DNA from: Roseiarcus sp036488815
GTDB taxonomy: Bacteria; Pseudomonadota; Alphaproteobacteria; Rhizobiales; Beijerinckiaceae
Direction of reading: 5' to 3'
Assembly (NCBI GenBank): GCA_036488815.1
Contig: DASXGX010000083.1
Location: 1 to 64,000 of the forward strand
DNA length: 64,000 bases
Positions 32,781 through 43,972 of the stretch are shown here, piece by piece. Positions within the stretch are counted from its first letter, which is position 1. Each line of letters starts with the position of its first letter. Under the pieces are notes generated by a model, which ran no database searches, was not told where the DNA came from, and saw nothing but the letters and a program-made list of their open reading frames with translations. A program made the position numbers and the translations under genes.

Positions 32781-35368
32781 CCGCGATCGCCTCGCAGCCG
32801 GCGCGTCGCCCGGCGCAACGCCTGGCGTTCGTTACGCTGGCGCGCTTCGCATTGCGGGATCTCCGCGGCGGCCTTGCGGGTCTGCGCATCTTTCTCGTTT
32901 GCATCGCGCTGGGAGTCGCGGCGATCGTCGCGGTCAATTCGTTGGCGCGCTCGCTCGACGACGGCCTTGCGCGCGACGGGCGCACGATCATCGGCGGCGA
33001 TGCCTCCTTCTCGGTCATCCACCGCGAGCTTACTCCCGGCGAGCGCGCTTTCCTCGCCGCGCGCGGCGAACTCTCGACAATCGCGACATTGCGGGCGATG
33101 GCGCGCAATCAAGCGGGCGATGCGACGCTGGTCGAGGTCAAGGCGGTCGAAGACTCGTGGCCGCGATTGGGCCACGCGGAATTTTCGCCCGCGATGACGC
33201 CGGCGGCGGCGCTGGCGCGGCGCGGCGAACTCTACGGAGCGGCGGTCGAGCAACCGCTGCTCGATCGGCTCGGCCTCAAGATCGGCGACGTATTCACGAT
33301 CGGCGCCGCCCGCTTCGAGATCCGGACGACGCTGCTCTCCGAGCCGGACAGGCTCGCCACCGGCATCGGCCTCGGCCCGCGCGCGCTCATTGCGCAGGAT
33401 GCGCTGCGGGCCAGCGGCCTGATCCAGCCGGGCGCGCTGATCCGCTGGACGACCCGCGTCATCCTCGATCCGGGCGGCCCGCCGCCCAGCGGCGCGGCCG
33501 TCGACGGGCTGGTCGCCGAGGCAAAGGCGGCGTTTCCCGACGCCGGCTGGGAGGCGCGTACACGCGCCAACGTCTCACCGGACTTTTCGCGCGACCTCGA
33601 ACGTTTCGGCGAATATCTCGCGCTGGTCGGCCTCATCTCGCTCGTCGTTGGCGGCGTCGGCGTCGCCAATGCGGCGCACGGCTTCGTCGAGCGCAAGCGC
33701 GCGACGCTCGCCATTCTCAAAGCGCTCGGCGCGAGCGGCGGCGCCGTGGTCGGCCTCGCCCTCGCGGAGTTCCTCGCCGTGGCGTTGATCGGCGTCGCGG
33801 CCGGTCTCGCGCTCGGCGCCGCGACGCCGTTCGCCGTCAACTGGCTCTTTTCCGCCGTTCTGCCGCTGCCGCTCGCCCCGGGGCTCTATCCGCGCGAGCT
33901 CGCGCTCGGCGCGCTCTACGGCCTGCTGACCGCCTTCACTTTCGCCGTCGCGCCGCTCGGGCGCGCGCACGACCTGCCGGTCTCGCAATTGTTCCGAGCG
34001 CTCGTCGAAGGCGGCCCGGCGCGCCCTCGCCCACGTTACTTCGCCGCAGCGGCGCTCGGCGCGGCCGCGCTCGGCGGAACGGCGATCGTCGCTAGTCCGC
34101 AGCGCATCGTCGCGATCGTCGTCGTCGTCGCGACGGCGCTCGCGCTTACGGCGCTGCGGCTGGTCGCCGCGGCGGCCATGACCATGGCGCGCCGCGCGCC
34201 GCGCGCACGCTCCGTCGTCTGGCGCATGGCGATCGCCAATCTCCACCGGCCAGGCGCCCTGACGCCCTCCGTCGTGCTGTCGCTCGGCCTCGGCCTTGCG
34301 GTGCTGGTCGCGCTGACGCTGGTCGATTCCAACCTTCGCGGACAATTGCAGCATACGACGCCGGGCGAGACGCCGACCTTCTATTTCCTCGACGTCCCCA
34401 AGGGCGACATCGACGCGTTTCGCCGCTTCCTCAATCTGGAGGCGCCGCAGGCCAAAGTCGTCGAAGCGCCGATGATGCGCGGCCGGATCGTCAAGATTGG
34501 CGACGTCTTGGCGGAGAACGTCAAGGCCAAGGACAGCGTCGCCTGGGTGCTGCAGGGCGATCGCGGCGTCACCTTCGCGACCACGCCTCCCGAAGGCTCG
34601 AACGTGGTCGCAGGCCACTGGTGGGACGCCGATTATCAAGGCCCGCCGCTGGTCTCGCTCGAAGCGGGCGTCGCCGAGGGGCTTGGGCTCAAAGTCGGCG
34701 ACGCCGTCACCCTCAACGTGCTCGGCCGCAACGTCACTGCGACGATCGCCAATCTGCGCCGCGTGAATTGGCGCACCTTCGCCATTAACTTCGTGTTCGT
34801 CTTTTCGCCCAACACGTTCAAGGGCGCGCCTTATACCGAGCTCGTCACGGCGGCGCTGCCGCCCGACGCAGGCCCTGGCGTCGAAAACGCGGTGATGAAG
34901 GACTGCGCGCGCGAATTTCCCGCCGTTTCTGCGGTGCGCGTCAAGGACGCGCTCGGCGCGATCGAGGCGTTGACCGCCAAGCTCGCGCTGGCGATCCGCT
35001 CGGCCTCGGGCATCGCGCTCGCCTCCTCGGTGCTGGTGCTGGCGGGCGCGCTCGCGGCCAGCCAGCGCGCGCGCATCGTCGATGCGGTGATCCTGAAGAT
35101 CCTCGGCGCGACGCGCCGCAGGCTCGTTGCGACCTTTCTGCTCGAATATGTGCTGCTTGGGACCGCGACGGCGGCTTTCGGCGTCGCCGCCGGCGCCGCG
35201 GCGGCTTATGTCATCGTGGTCGACGTGATGGGCTTCGACTTCACTTTCGCCGTCGGCCCCTCGCTGGCCGCCGCCTTCGCCGGCCTCGCGCTTACCGTCG
35301 CGCTCGGTATGATCGGCGCATGGCGCATCCTCGGACAGAAGCCGGCGGTCTTCCTGCGGGAGCTTTAA
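32777..35368 (+). CDS. ABC transporter permease, FtsX-like (YbbP type)
   Basis: An 863-residue membrane protein with two FtsX/MacB-like repeats. The first TM follows RFALRDLRGGLAGLRIFL; TM groups lie near 290-400 and 740-860, with a large periplasmic domain between about 460 and 730. LAILKALGASGG near 312 and VILKILGATRRR near 770 are the paired cytoplasmic coupling segments of this family. ATG 32777 overlaps the ATPase stop. Together they form a tripartite-like extrusion machine without a fusion protein here. Confidence 0.92.
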   Translation: MTAIASQPARRPAQRLAFVTLARFALRDLRGGLAGLRIFLVCIALGVAAIVAVNSLARSLDDGLARDGRTIIGGDASFSVIHRELTPGERAFLAARGELSTIATLRAMARNQAGDATLVEVKAVEDSWPRLGHAEFSPAMTPAAALARRGELYGAAVEQPLLDRLGLKIGDVFTIGAARFEIRTTLLSEPDRLATGIGLGPRALIAQDALRASGLIQPGALIRWTTRVILDPGGPPPSGAAVDGLVAEAKAAFPDAGWEARTRANVSPDFSRDLERFGEYLALVGLISLVVGGVGVANAAHGFVERKRATLAILKALGASGGAVVGLALAEFLAVALIGVAAGLALGAATPFAVNWLFSAVLPLPLAPGLYPRELALGALYGLLTAFTFAVAPLGRAHDLPVSQLFRALVEGGPARPRPRYFAAAALGAAALGGTAIVASPQRIVAIVVVVATALALTALRLVAAAAMTMARRAPRARSVVWRMAIANLHRPGALTPSVVLSLGLGLAVLVALTLVDSNLRGQLQHTTPGETPTFYFLDVPKGDIDAFRRFLNLEAPQAKVVEAPMMRGRIVKIGDVLAENVKAKDSVAWVLQGDRGVTFATTPPEGSNVVAGHWWDADYQGPPLVSLEAGVAEGLGLKVGDAVTLNVLGRNVTATIANLRRVNWRTFAINFVFVFSPNTFKGAPYTELVTAALPPDAGPGVENAVMKDCAREFPAVSAVRVKDALGAIEALTAKLALAIRSASGIALASSVLVLAGALAASQRARIVDAVILKILGATRRRLVATFLLEYVLLGTATAAFGVAAGAAAAYVIVVDVMGFDFTFAVGPSLAAAFAGLALTVALGMIGAWRILGQKPAVFLREL

Positions 35369-35407
35369 AACTTTCTCGGCGCACCGTTGTCGTGGCCGGG
35401 AAGGCGC

Positions 35408-35652
35408 TTCATGCCCTGTCCTGTGCCGGGCATCCACGCCGAGTCGCCGCGTCCAACGTGGGAGAGTTGGCGCCGCGGCGCCGCCTGGATGACCGGGACA
35501 AGCCCGGCCAGGACGTCGAAGTTCCCGGGAAGGAACCTTCCCGAAGGCCACGTTTCATGCCCTGTCCTGTGCAGTCCTGTGCCGGGCATCCACCCCGAGC
35601 CGACGCGGCCAACGACGGGAGCTCGGCGCCGCATGGATGGCTTGGACAAGCG
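35408..35652. repeat. Tandem pair of GC-rich extragenic repeat units
   Basis: The 294-bp gap 35369-35662 holds no gene. Two diverged copies of a block of about 100 bp start at 35408 and 35554 (period 146 bp): each begins TTCATGCCCTGTCCTGTG, continues with CCGGGCATCCAC and ends at GGACAAGC. The second copy has an internal 10-bp duplication (CAGTCCTGTG). A GGCCGGG-type palindrome, ACCGGGACAAGCCCGG, sits at 35492-35507. Confidence 0.8.
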
Positions 35653-35662
35653 ACCGCGCTGC

Positions 35663-36460
35663 TCACGGCTTCGCCGGCGGCGGCTCTTCGCGTTCGGCGG
35701 CGGCGGCGCGGCGAAACGCCGCGGCGAAAGCCTCGACCTCGGCGGGCGGCAGATCGGAGACCGCGACATAGCGTCGGCCGCGGTCGCTCCATTCGAGCAC
35801 CGCATAGCCGTCGCGCGTCGTGGCGCGTGGCGCGCTCGTGATCCCGTCTGATTCCTGGATTTCGCTCAAGGCGATCTGATGTTCGCGCCGCTGGTAGACG
35901 AGCGTTGGAACGGGCGTTGAGCCGACCACGTCGACTCGGCCGCCGACCAGCGGGAAGCCGTCGGCCTTGAGATCGAGCACCGTCGTCGCGGCAGGCAACT
36001 TGGCGGCGAACCACGGCTTGACGGTATGCCGGTCCGAGGAGGCGACATCGACGGGTTGGCCGACGAGCCGACCGCGCACGTAGCCGGCGACGAGCGCGCG
36101 CTCGATCGGATCGTCGCTCGGCCTCGCGAGGAAGCCAGCTCCGCCGGCGCCGAGAACGACCCCGAGCAGAAGCGAGGCGGCGAGCGCGCTATATTGCGGA
36201 GTCAAGCGCCATGCCGGGCGCGCAGGCTTCAGCGGCTCCGCGACCTCCGCCATGGCAAGCACCCGCCCGCGCAAGGCGTCGGACGCTCTGGGTCGCGGCG
36301 CGCGCTTGGCGATCGCCTCGCGCAGCGCGACGAGCCGGGCGTGTTCCGCGGCGAACGCCGGATCCGCCGCCAGCCGCGCTTCGAATTCGATCATCGCCGC
36401 CGCGTCGAGTTCGCCGTCGACGGCCGCCTGGAGCAAGAGATCGTCGCGCCGATCGCTCAT
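35663..36460 (-). CDS. Anti-sigma factor (RsiW/RskA-like)
   Basis: A 265-residue membrane protein. The N-terminal 70 residues (LLLQAAVDGELDAAAMIEFE, then AADPAFAAEHARL) are the anti-sigma domain; the Cys-His zinc site of ZAS proteins is not visible. One TM lies near 90-112 (YSALAASLLLGVVLGAGGAGF) and the rest is periplasmic. The ATG overlaps the stop of the ECF sigma gene by 4 bp, the usual sigma/anti-sigma coupling. A Pro/Ala-rich tail ends the protein. Confidence 0.88.
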   Translation of the reverse strand: MSDRRDDLLLQAAVDGELDAAAMIEFEARLAADPAFAAEHARLVALREAIAKRAPRPRASDALRGRVLAMAEVAEPLKPARPAWRLTPQYSALAASLLLGVVLGAGGAGFLARPSDDPIERALVAGYVRGRLVGQPVDVASSDRHTVKPWFAAKLPAATTVLDLKADGFPLVGGRVDVVGSTPVPTLVYQRREHQIALSEIQESDGITSAPRATTRDGYAVLEWSDRGRRYVAVSDLPPAEVEAFAAAFRRAAAAEREEPPPAKP

Positions 36461-36987
36461 CGCGCCGCTCCGAGGCTCGCGACAAGGACGGCGCGCCCGC
36501 GCGCCAGCCGCGACATCACAGTGCCGATCGGCGCGCCGATCGCCGCCGCGATCTCTCGATAGCTCAACCCATTGATGTCGCGCATCACGACAACCTCGCG
36601 AAAAAGATGCGGCAGCGCGCCGATCGCCGCTTCGAGCGCCTTCTCGTCCGCCGCCGCGATGAGCGCCGCTTCCGGATCGGGCGCATCCGGCGCGTTCTTG
36701 GCGGCCGCCGCCTCGAGCGCGCCGGCGTCGTCAGTCAGAATGACGCCCTTAGGACGGTTCTTGGCGAGCCAAGTGAACGCCGCATTGCGCACGATCGCCA
36801 GCAGCCAAGGCTTGGCGCGCTCGACGGGGGCGCCGTCGAGCGCGCCAAGGGCGCGAATGCAGGCCTCCTGCACTACGTCCTCGGCGTCCGTCGCGCTGCC
36901 GGTGAGCCAGCGGGCGAGCCCATAGGCGTCGTCGAGATGCGGCGCGACCACAGCGGCGAAACGCCTTCTGGCCAGTTCGCTCGTCAC
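36457..36987 (-). CDS. ECF-type RNA polymerase sigma factor
   Basis: A 176-residue sigma factor with region 2 at about 15-60 (DDAYGLARWLTGSATDAEDV, VQEACIRAL) and region 4 at about 120-170 (ALPHLFREVVVMRDINGLSY, REIAAAIGAPIGTVMSRLAR). Regions 1 and 3 are absent, which defines the ECF class. It is probably held by the membrane anti-sigma encoded next, and the cupredoxin and metallophosphoesterase genes upstream are likely in the same transcript. The inducing signal is unknown; oxidative or metal stress would fit the neighbours. Confidence 0.93.
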   Translation of the reverse strand: MTSELARRRFAAVVAPHLDDAYGLARWLTGSATDAEDVVQEACIRALGALDGAPVERAKPWLLAIVRNAAFTWLAKNRPKGVILTDDAGALEAAAAKNAPDAPDPEAALIAAADEKALEAAIGALPHLFREVVVMRDINGLSYREIAAAIGAPIGTVMSRLARGRAVLVASLGAAR

Positions 36988-37007
36988 GGCGCGCTCCCGA
37001 GTGGGCC

Positions 37008-37319
37008 TTATGGCGCGACGATGATCTTGCCCTTCATATGCGGATGAAGGCCACAGAAATAACTGTACTCGCCCGGCTTGTCGAAGGTGATGCTGAAGCG
37101 GTCGTTGGTGTCGAGCGCCTTTGAGCGATATTTGCCGTCGACCGCGACGACGAGATGGGGAATGTCGTCGTGGTTTTCGAACGTCACCGTCGCCCCAGGT
37201 TTGACGGTCAGCTCAGCGGGGGTGAAGGCGAAATTGTCGATGCCGACTTTCGCCTCGTCTCCGGCCGCGGCGCCCGCGAGCACGACGAGAGCGGCGGCCG
37301 CGAGGGATCGCATGATCAT
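37008..37319 (-). CDS. Periplasmic cupredoxin-domain protein
   Basis: A 103-residue secreted protein. The signal peptide MIMRSLAAAALVVLAGAAAG is followed by a plastocyanin-like fold. The type-1 copper ligands can be seen: His in DDIPHLV near 54, then Cys, His and Met in YFCGLHPHMKG near 88-96. Such small blue-copper proteins shuttle electrons or sequester copper. It lies ten bases after the metallophosphoesterase stop and 20 before the sigma factor start, in one operon. Confidence 0.92.
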   Translation of the reverse strand: MIMRSLAAAALVVLAGAAAGDEAKVGIDNFAFTPAELTVKPGATVTFENHDDIPHLVVAVDGKYRSKALDTNDRFSITFDKPGEYSYFCGLHPHMKGKIIVAP

Positions 37320-37328
37320 GGCGTAACC

Positions 37329-38255
37329 TCACGACTCGAGGGCGATGTCGGTGACGGCGAGATCGGCGCCGCCCGGGCGATAGACGACGGTCCTGACGCC
37401 GAGCAGCTTTCGTAGCTCTCCCGCTGGCACGACCATCGGCCCGGGGGCCGGGGCAGTCCCCGGCGCAGGCTGCGGAAAGGCGGTGGAACGGGCGGTGTGA
37501 AAGCTCACATTGCCCTCCACCTTCTGCATCAGCTGATGGATGTGGCCGTTGAGCACGGTGACCGAGCCGAACCGCGCCAGCAGCGCCAGCGCTTGCGCGG
37601 AATCCTCCGTCCCCCATCCCCAGGCGGGCGCAATCGTCCAGAGCGGGATATGGGCGAAGACGACGATCGGCGTCGAGGCGCTGCGGCCGGCGAGATCGGC
37701 CGCGAGCCAAGCGAGCTGCTCGGCGCCGAGATTGCCCATGCCGCCGGCCTTGAGGTCGACGACGTTGACGAGGCCGATGAAATGGACGCCGGCCTGATCG
37801 AAGGCGTACCACCCCGCCCCTTTGGCGGTCTTGCCGTAACGGTCGAGATAGGCCCTGCCCTGCCCCTCGTCGATGATGTCGTGCTCCCCTGGGACATAGT
37901 GAACGTCGAGCTTCGCCTGACCGATCACCTGATCGGCGTCGTCGAATTGCTTGGCCTTCGAGAGATGGGAGATGTCCCCGGTATGGATCATGAAGGCCGG
38001 CTTGCCGGGCGCGGCGGCGATCTTGCCGATCGCCTCCTCGAGCGTGGCGAGCGCGTTCGGGTTGGCCGCCTTGTCGAAGCCGACGTGGCTGTCGGAGATC
38101 TGGATGAAGCTGAAGCCCTCTGCCTCGGCCGCCTGCGCCGAGCCGAGCAGGGTCGATTTCGGGACGCCGCCAGCGAGCGTCCAGAGCACGCCTGTCCCGG
38201 CCCAGATCATGCATTCGAGCGCCTGCCGGCGGTCCACATTGTCATGCCGCGTCAT
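37329..38255 (-). CDS. Calcineurin-like metallophosphoesterase, exported
   Basis: A 308-residue exported phosphoesterase. An RRQALECMIWAGTGVLW start resembles a Tat signal. The two-metal site motifs are ISDSHVG near 52, HTGDISH near 90, PGEHD near 122 (GEHD instead of the common GNHD), FAHIPL near 203 and NGHIHQ near 240. ATG 38255 was chosen because the open frame upstream has no ribosome site or homologous start. As first gene of the cupredoxin/ECF/anti-sigma operon, its product may act on a periplasmic phosphoester during stress. The GNHD-to-GEHD change replaces a usual catalytic Asn. Confidence 0.88.
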   Translation of the reverse strand: MTRHDNVDRRQALECMIWAGTGVLWTLAGGVPKSTLLGSAQAAEAEGFSFIQISDSHVGFDKAANPNALATLEEAIGKIAAAPGKPAFMIHTGDISHLSKAKQFDDADQVIGQAKLDVHYVPGEHDIIDEGQGRAYLDRYGKTAKGAGWYAFDQAGVHFIGLVNVVDLKAGGMGNLGAEQLAWLAADLAGRSASTPIVVFAHIPLWTIAPAWGWGTEDSAQALALLARFGSVTVLNGHIHQLMQKVEGNVSFHTARSTAFPQPAPGTAPAPGPMVVPAGELRKLLGVRTVVYRPGGADLAVTDIALES

Positions 38256-38314
38256 TTTTCCTCTCCTCGTCGCCCAGCCAATCGAACGAGGAGACTCGCG
38301 CGCGCCGCCGCTTA

Positions 38315-38348
38315 TTCCCGAACGGGAAGGATTTCCCACGGGCGGGAA
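38315..38348. promoter_or_regulatory. Two adjacent TTCCC/GGGAA inverted repeats (possible operator)
   Basis: The 364-bp divergent gap 38256-38619 between the metallophosphoesterase operon and ftsH has no gene. It contains TTCCCGAACGGGAA at 38315-38328 and TTCCC...GGGAA at 38333-38348, 60-90 bases before the metallophosphoesterase start. On that strand GGGAATAA is also visible and could be part of an ECF -35 element. The ftsH-proximal half is AT-richer near 38450-38510. Function is inferred only from position. Confidence 0.4.
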
Positions 38349-38619
38349 GCGCCGCTCGCGCCTATTTGACCTTCGCGACGAAGCGGCCGCCGACGCATGG
38401 AAAGGCCGTGTCCATCCCCCTCCGCGCCGCGACAAAACGACCCGCCCCGGCCGTAATTTTTATCCATGTCGCGAGAAAGCCTTCTTTGACGTTCTTCAAT
38501 AAAAATTCGGAGTCTACCCCGTTCACTTGGCAATTGTGCCACGCGCGCTTAAATGACGAATGGGACAGTTGGGGCCGGCGCCGGGCATTTCCGGCCGGGC
38601 TGCTGTCGATGGGAAAGCG

Positions 38620-40542
<1,923 letters not shown>

Positions 40543-40550
40543 GTATGCAA

Positions 40551-40578
40551 ACGGGCGACCTTCGGGTCGCCCGTTTTG
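40551..40578 (+). terminator. Rho-independent terminator after ftsH
   Basis: A perfect 10-bp stem (ACGGGCGACC/GGTCGCCCGT) with a stable TTCG tetraloop is followed by TTGTTT. It starts nine bases past the ftsH stop. This is the clearest intrinsic terminator in the window. Confidence 0.95.
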
Positions 40579-40618
40579 TTTCGCCTCCGTTGTCGCGGAC
40601 GCCGGGCGCAACGACCAG

Positions 40619-40870
40619 ACGGATGGCCGGGGGCAAGCCCTCGCCGTGACGAGAAAGAAAAGGACCGCTGTCTTCGCCGGGCTTGTCCCGCCATCCAGGC
40701 GGCTCCGCTTGCTCAATCGGCTCTCCGACGAGGCAATCTGAGGCGTTCAACTGGTCACAGAGGTCACGCCATTCGGCGGTCCGCGCATGACATAACATCG
40801 ACGGACCCGCGACCCACGGGGCGCGGTGCGGCGTGGATGGCCGGGACAAGCCCGGCCAGGACGGGCGACG
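40619..40870. repeat. Cluster of REP-type palindromic repeats
   Basis: The 632-bp gap 40543-41174 between ftsH and the GGDEF-EAL gene has no gene I can support. It carries three copies of the dispersed palindrome: about 40619-40650, an inverted one at about 40672-40702, and the best-formed at 40830-40870 (GTGGATGGCCGGGACAAGCC core). The remaining DNA up to 41174 is lower in GC and may hold the promoter of the downstream gene. Confidence 0.75.
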
Positions 40871-41174
40871 GGGCATCCGCCTCGACTTCCGTTCCTACAC
40901 GTCCGTTCGCGGGCCTAGGAGCGCGGCGGACAGCGAACTGCGCGAATTGCGGGCATTATCATCGTAGTCGCGTTTAGGCCCCATCAACTAACGCTCACGA
41001 AGGGCGGGGATATTCCAGCACAAATTTCGGGGAATTACCGCATCGAACAGATCGCCTTAACACATCCTGCCTACGCATGATCGGGTGACGCTCAGGGTTT
41101 GTCTGCCCCGGGCCTGCTTCGCGGCATGACGCCACGCTCTCTGCGGCGAATGCTTCTCGAGGGGATCTTGCGCG

Positions 41175-43307
41175 ATGATGGCGGTTCTTGCCTGCGTGAC
41201 GCAGCAGCACAGTCTCCGGCTGGTCCTCGTCGCTGCGGTCGTATGCGTCGCAGGATCGTGGGCCGTCGTTCGGCTGTTTCACCGGGCGCACGAGACGAGG
41301 GGCGTCCAACGCCTCGGGTGGCTCTTTCTCGCCGCGCTGGGCGCTGGCGCGGCGATCTGGTGCACCCATTTTATCGCGGTTCTCGGCTACGACCCCGGCG
41401 TTCCTGTTGACGTCGACCCAATCCTGACGGTCGCCTCGTTGCTGATTGCGATGGTCGGTTCGGCGCTCGGCTTTCTTGTCGCCATAGCCCTGTCTGGCCG
41501 ATGCGCCGCGGCGACCGGCGGCGCAATCGTCGGACTGGCGATCTCGGCTATGCACTATACGGGCATGCTGGCCTATCGCGTGGCCGGCATTGTGTCGTGG
41601 AGCTCCAGCACCCTCTTGGCATCGATCGTTCTCGCCGTTTTGTTTTCGGGGCTGGCTCTCCACCTTGCGGTTCGCCGCGGCTCGTCGCGCGCCCTCCATC
41701 TCGCGACCGGCGCGCTGGTCGTCTCGATCGTCAGCTTGCATTTCACCGGCATGGCCGCCTTTCACGTCGCGGCTGCCGCCGTCACGGGAGATTTCTCGAA
41801 TCCGGCGGCGTTGCATGCGCTCGCCCTGGCAGTGGCCGGCGTCGCGTTGATTATCGTCGGCGCAGGCGTTTCGAGCTACGTCATCGACGGCGAGGTCCGT
41901 GAGCAGAACTACTCGGAGCTGCGCAAGCTCGCGTTATTGGACCCCCTCACCAGCCTTCCGAATCGTACGGAATTCAATATGCGTCTCGACTTTGAGCTCA
42001 AGCTCGCCGCCGAGAGCGGGGCCAAGGTCGCTTTGATCGGGATTGATCTCAACCGGTTCAAGGAGATCAACGACACCAGAGGGCACAGCGTCGGCGACGA
42101 GGTCCTGAAGACGCTCAGCCAGCGCCTCGCCGGCTTGCTGCAGGCCGGGGAGTTTGTCGCCCGCGTCGGCGGCGACGAGTTCACGGCGATCAAGCGCCTC
42201 GACGAACGCGCGAATCTCGACGACTTCCTCTCGCGCCTCGAAGCCGCGCTGGCGACGCCGGCGCTCATCGAAGATTTCGAGCTGACCGCGGGCGGAAGCA
42301 TCGGCGTCGCGATCTATCCAGACGATGCGACGTCCAAAGAAGCGCTGATCGGCAACGCGGATCTCGCAATGTACCGCGCCAAGGCCAGCGTGGCGCTAAC
42401 GACCTGCTTCTACGAGTCCTCGATGGACGAGGCCGCTCGCGCCCGGCGCGGTCTGGCCAGGGACTTGCGCGACGCGATCAAGCACAACCAGCTCGAGGTC
42501 TACTATCAAGTCCAGACTTCGATCACGACCGGCGAGATCTGCGGTTACGAGGCCCTGCTCCGCTGGAATCACCCGGTGGGCGGTTTCATTCCCCCCTCGG
42601 ACTTCATCCCGCTGGCGGAAGAGAACGGCCTCATCCTGTCGATCGGGGAATGGGTGCTGAACACAGCCTGCTGCGAAGTGGCGCACTGGGATCCGCCCTA
42701 CAAGGTCGCCATCAATCTCTCGCCGCTCCAATTGGCGCAGCCCGATCTGCCGCGCCTGGTTCTGGAGGCGCTCGCGAAATCGGGCTTGTCGCCGAAGCGT
42801 TTGGAGCTGGAGCTCACCGAGTCCGCGATCTTCGAGGATCGCGAGCGTTCGCTCACCGCGCTGCGGCAAATCAGGGCGCTCGGCGTCAGCATCGCGCTCG
42901 ACGACTTCGGCACCGGCTATTCCTCGCTCGACATCCTCCGCTCATTCGCCTTCGACAAAATCAAGCTCGATCGCTCCTTCATGCAGCAAGTCGACTCTTC
43001 ACCGCAGTCGATGGCGATCGTCCGCGCCGTATTGGCGCTCGGAAAGAGCCTCGAGGTGACTGTCCTGGCCGAAGGGATCGAGACGCAGGAACAGCTCAAC
43101 CTCCTGGCGCAAGAAGGATGCGACGAAGCCCAAGGCTATTTTTTCGGCCGACCCGCTCCGTTGCATAGGATTCTCGAGAGCGGCGAGATCACCCTTGGCG
43201 AAACGGCTCATAAGGCCCGTGGCGATTCCGCGCCGCCGGCAAGAAGGGAAAACACCGATCGAGATGGCGAGACGTTTGTCCCCGGCGCACGATCTCAGGC
43301 GCGTTGA
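41175..43307 (+). CDS. MHYT-GGDEF-EAL cyclic-di-GMP turnover protein
   Basis: A 710-residue inner-membrane protein. The N-terminal 240 residues are an MHYT sensor with about seven TM segments and its three motifs (WCTHFIAVLGYD near 57, SAMHYTGMLAY near 118, SLHFTGMAAFH near 190), proposed to bind copper and sense O2, CO or NO. A diguanylate cyclase domain follows with an intact GGDEF (near 332-336), then a phosphodiesterase domain with intact EAL (near 458), DDFGTGYSSL and LAEGIET. Both domains could be active. ATG 41178 is an alternative start. A GAGGGG lies 11 bases upstream. Confidence 0.95.
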   Translation: MMAVLACVTQQHSLRLVLVAAVVCVAGSWAVVRLFHRAHETRGVQRLGWLFLAALGAGAAIWCTHFIAVLGYDPGVPVDVDPILTVASLLIAMVGSALGFLVAIALSGRCAAATGGAIVGLAISAMHYTGMLAYRVAGIVSWSSSTLLASIVLAVLFSGLALHLAVRRGSSRALHLATGALVVSIVSLHFTGMAAFHVAAAAVTGDFSNPAALHALALAVAGVALIIVGAGVSSYVIDGEVREQNYSELRKLALLDPLTSLPNRTEFNMRLDFELKLAAESGAKVALIGIDLNRFKEINDTRGHSVGDEVLKTLSQRLAGLLQAGEFVARVGGDEFTAIKRLDERANLDDFLSRLEAALATPALIEDFELTAGGSIGVAIYPDDATSKEALIGNADLAMYRAKASVALTTCFYESSMDEAARARRGLARDLRDAIKHNQLEVYYQVQTSITTGEICGYEALLRWNHPVGGFIPPSDFIPLAEENGLILSIGEWVLNTACCEVAHWDPPYKVAINLSPLQLAQPDLPRLVLEALAKSGLSPKRLELELTESAIFEDRERSLTALRQIRALGVSIALDDFGTGYSSLDILRSFAFDKIKLDRSFMQQVDSSPQSMAIVRAVLALGKSLEVTVLAEGIETQEQLNLLAQEGCDEAQGYFFGRPAPLHRILESGEITLGETAHKARGDSAPPARRENTDRDGETFVPGARSQAR

Positions 43308-43324
43308 TCGGTCGGACTCCCGCC

Positions 43325-43972
43325 TCAACTCCCCTTCAACGCGTCGACCACCTTGAGCGCGTCGTCGGCCGCCCAATCGAGCGGGCCGGCGACGACGCCG
43401 AGTTCGCAGCCGTCCTTGTCGATCAAGAGGCTCGTCGGCAGGCCGAGCGCCTTGCCGGCGAGGCGCAGGGTCTCGAAGGCGTCGCCCGACGGATCGGCGT
43501 AGCGGGTCAGCGACTTGACGCCGATCTGGTCGAGGAAGGCCTTGGGACGATCGAGCCGCGCGGTGTCGACGTTCACCGCCACGACTTCGAAGTCGGGCGA
43601 TCCGGCCTTCGCCTGCAAGCGGTCCAGCGCCGGCATTTCGGCGCGGCACGGCACGCACCAAGTCGCCCAGAGATTGAGGACGAGCGCTTTGCCGCGGAAA
43701 TCGTCGAGCGTCAGCTTGCGCCCGTCAGCCCCGTTGAAGCTCACCGGCGTCGCCCGCTTTGGGTTCTTGTCGACCCCGAGCGCGGCGATCTCGCCATGCG
43801 CGAGCGGCGCGAGGCGGGCGCTGCGCTCGGCCGAAGCGGCCGGGCAATTCCCCGCGACCTTGCCGGGGCCCGGCGCTTTCCCGTATAGGACGGCCGCCGC
43901 CGCCAACGCGGCCAGAGCGACGGCGCCGCCCCCAATTTTGAGCCGGCGGCTCCGCTTGTCGTTTTCCCTCAT
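43325..43972 (-). CDS. tlpA: Thiol:disulfide interchange protein TlpA-like
   Basis: A 215-residue membrane-anchored thioredoxin-like protein. Residues 12-30 (KIGGGAVALAALAAAAVLYG) form the anchor, and a periplasmic thioredoxin fold has the active site NLWATWCVPCRAEMPALDRL near 100, then GLPTSLLIDKDGCELG with a third Cys near 187. TlpA reduces apo-cytochrome oxidase subunit II or its copper chaperones. It diverges from argH with only 21 bp between start codons, an arrangement I recall from other Rhizobiales. Confidence 0.9.
   Translation of the reverse strand: MRENDKRSRRLKIGGGAVALAALAAAAVLYGKAPGPGKVAGNCPAASAERSARLAPLAHGEIAALGVDKNPKRATPVSFNGADGRKLTLDDFRGKALVLNLWATWCVPCRAEMPALDRLQAKAGSPDFEVVAVNVDTARLDRPKAFLDQIGVKSLTRYADPSGDAFETLRLAGKALGLPTSLLIDKDGCELGVVAGPLDWAADDALKVVDALKGS

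Noticed and set aside
32473..34095. 540-codon frame inside the ABC operon, offset from the true frames
   Set aside because: Arg-rich translation of the +1 frame of two well-defined ABC genes.
40576..40977. 133-codon ORF in the ftsH-GGDEF gap
   Set aside because: It is built over three palindromic repeats and has no family resemblance or ribosome site.
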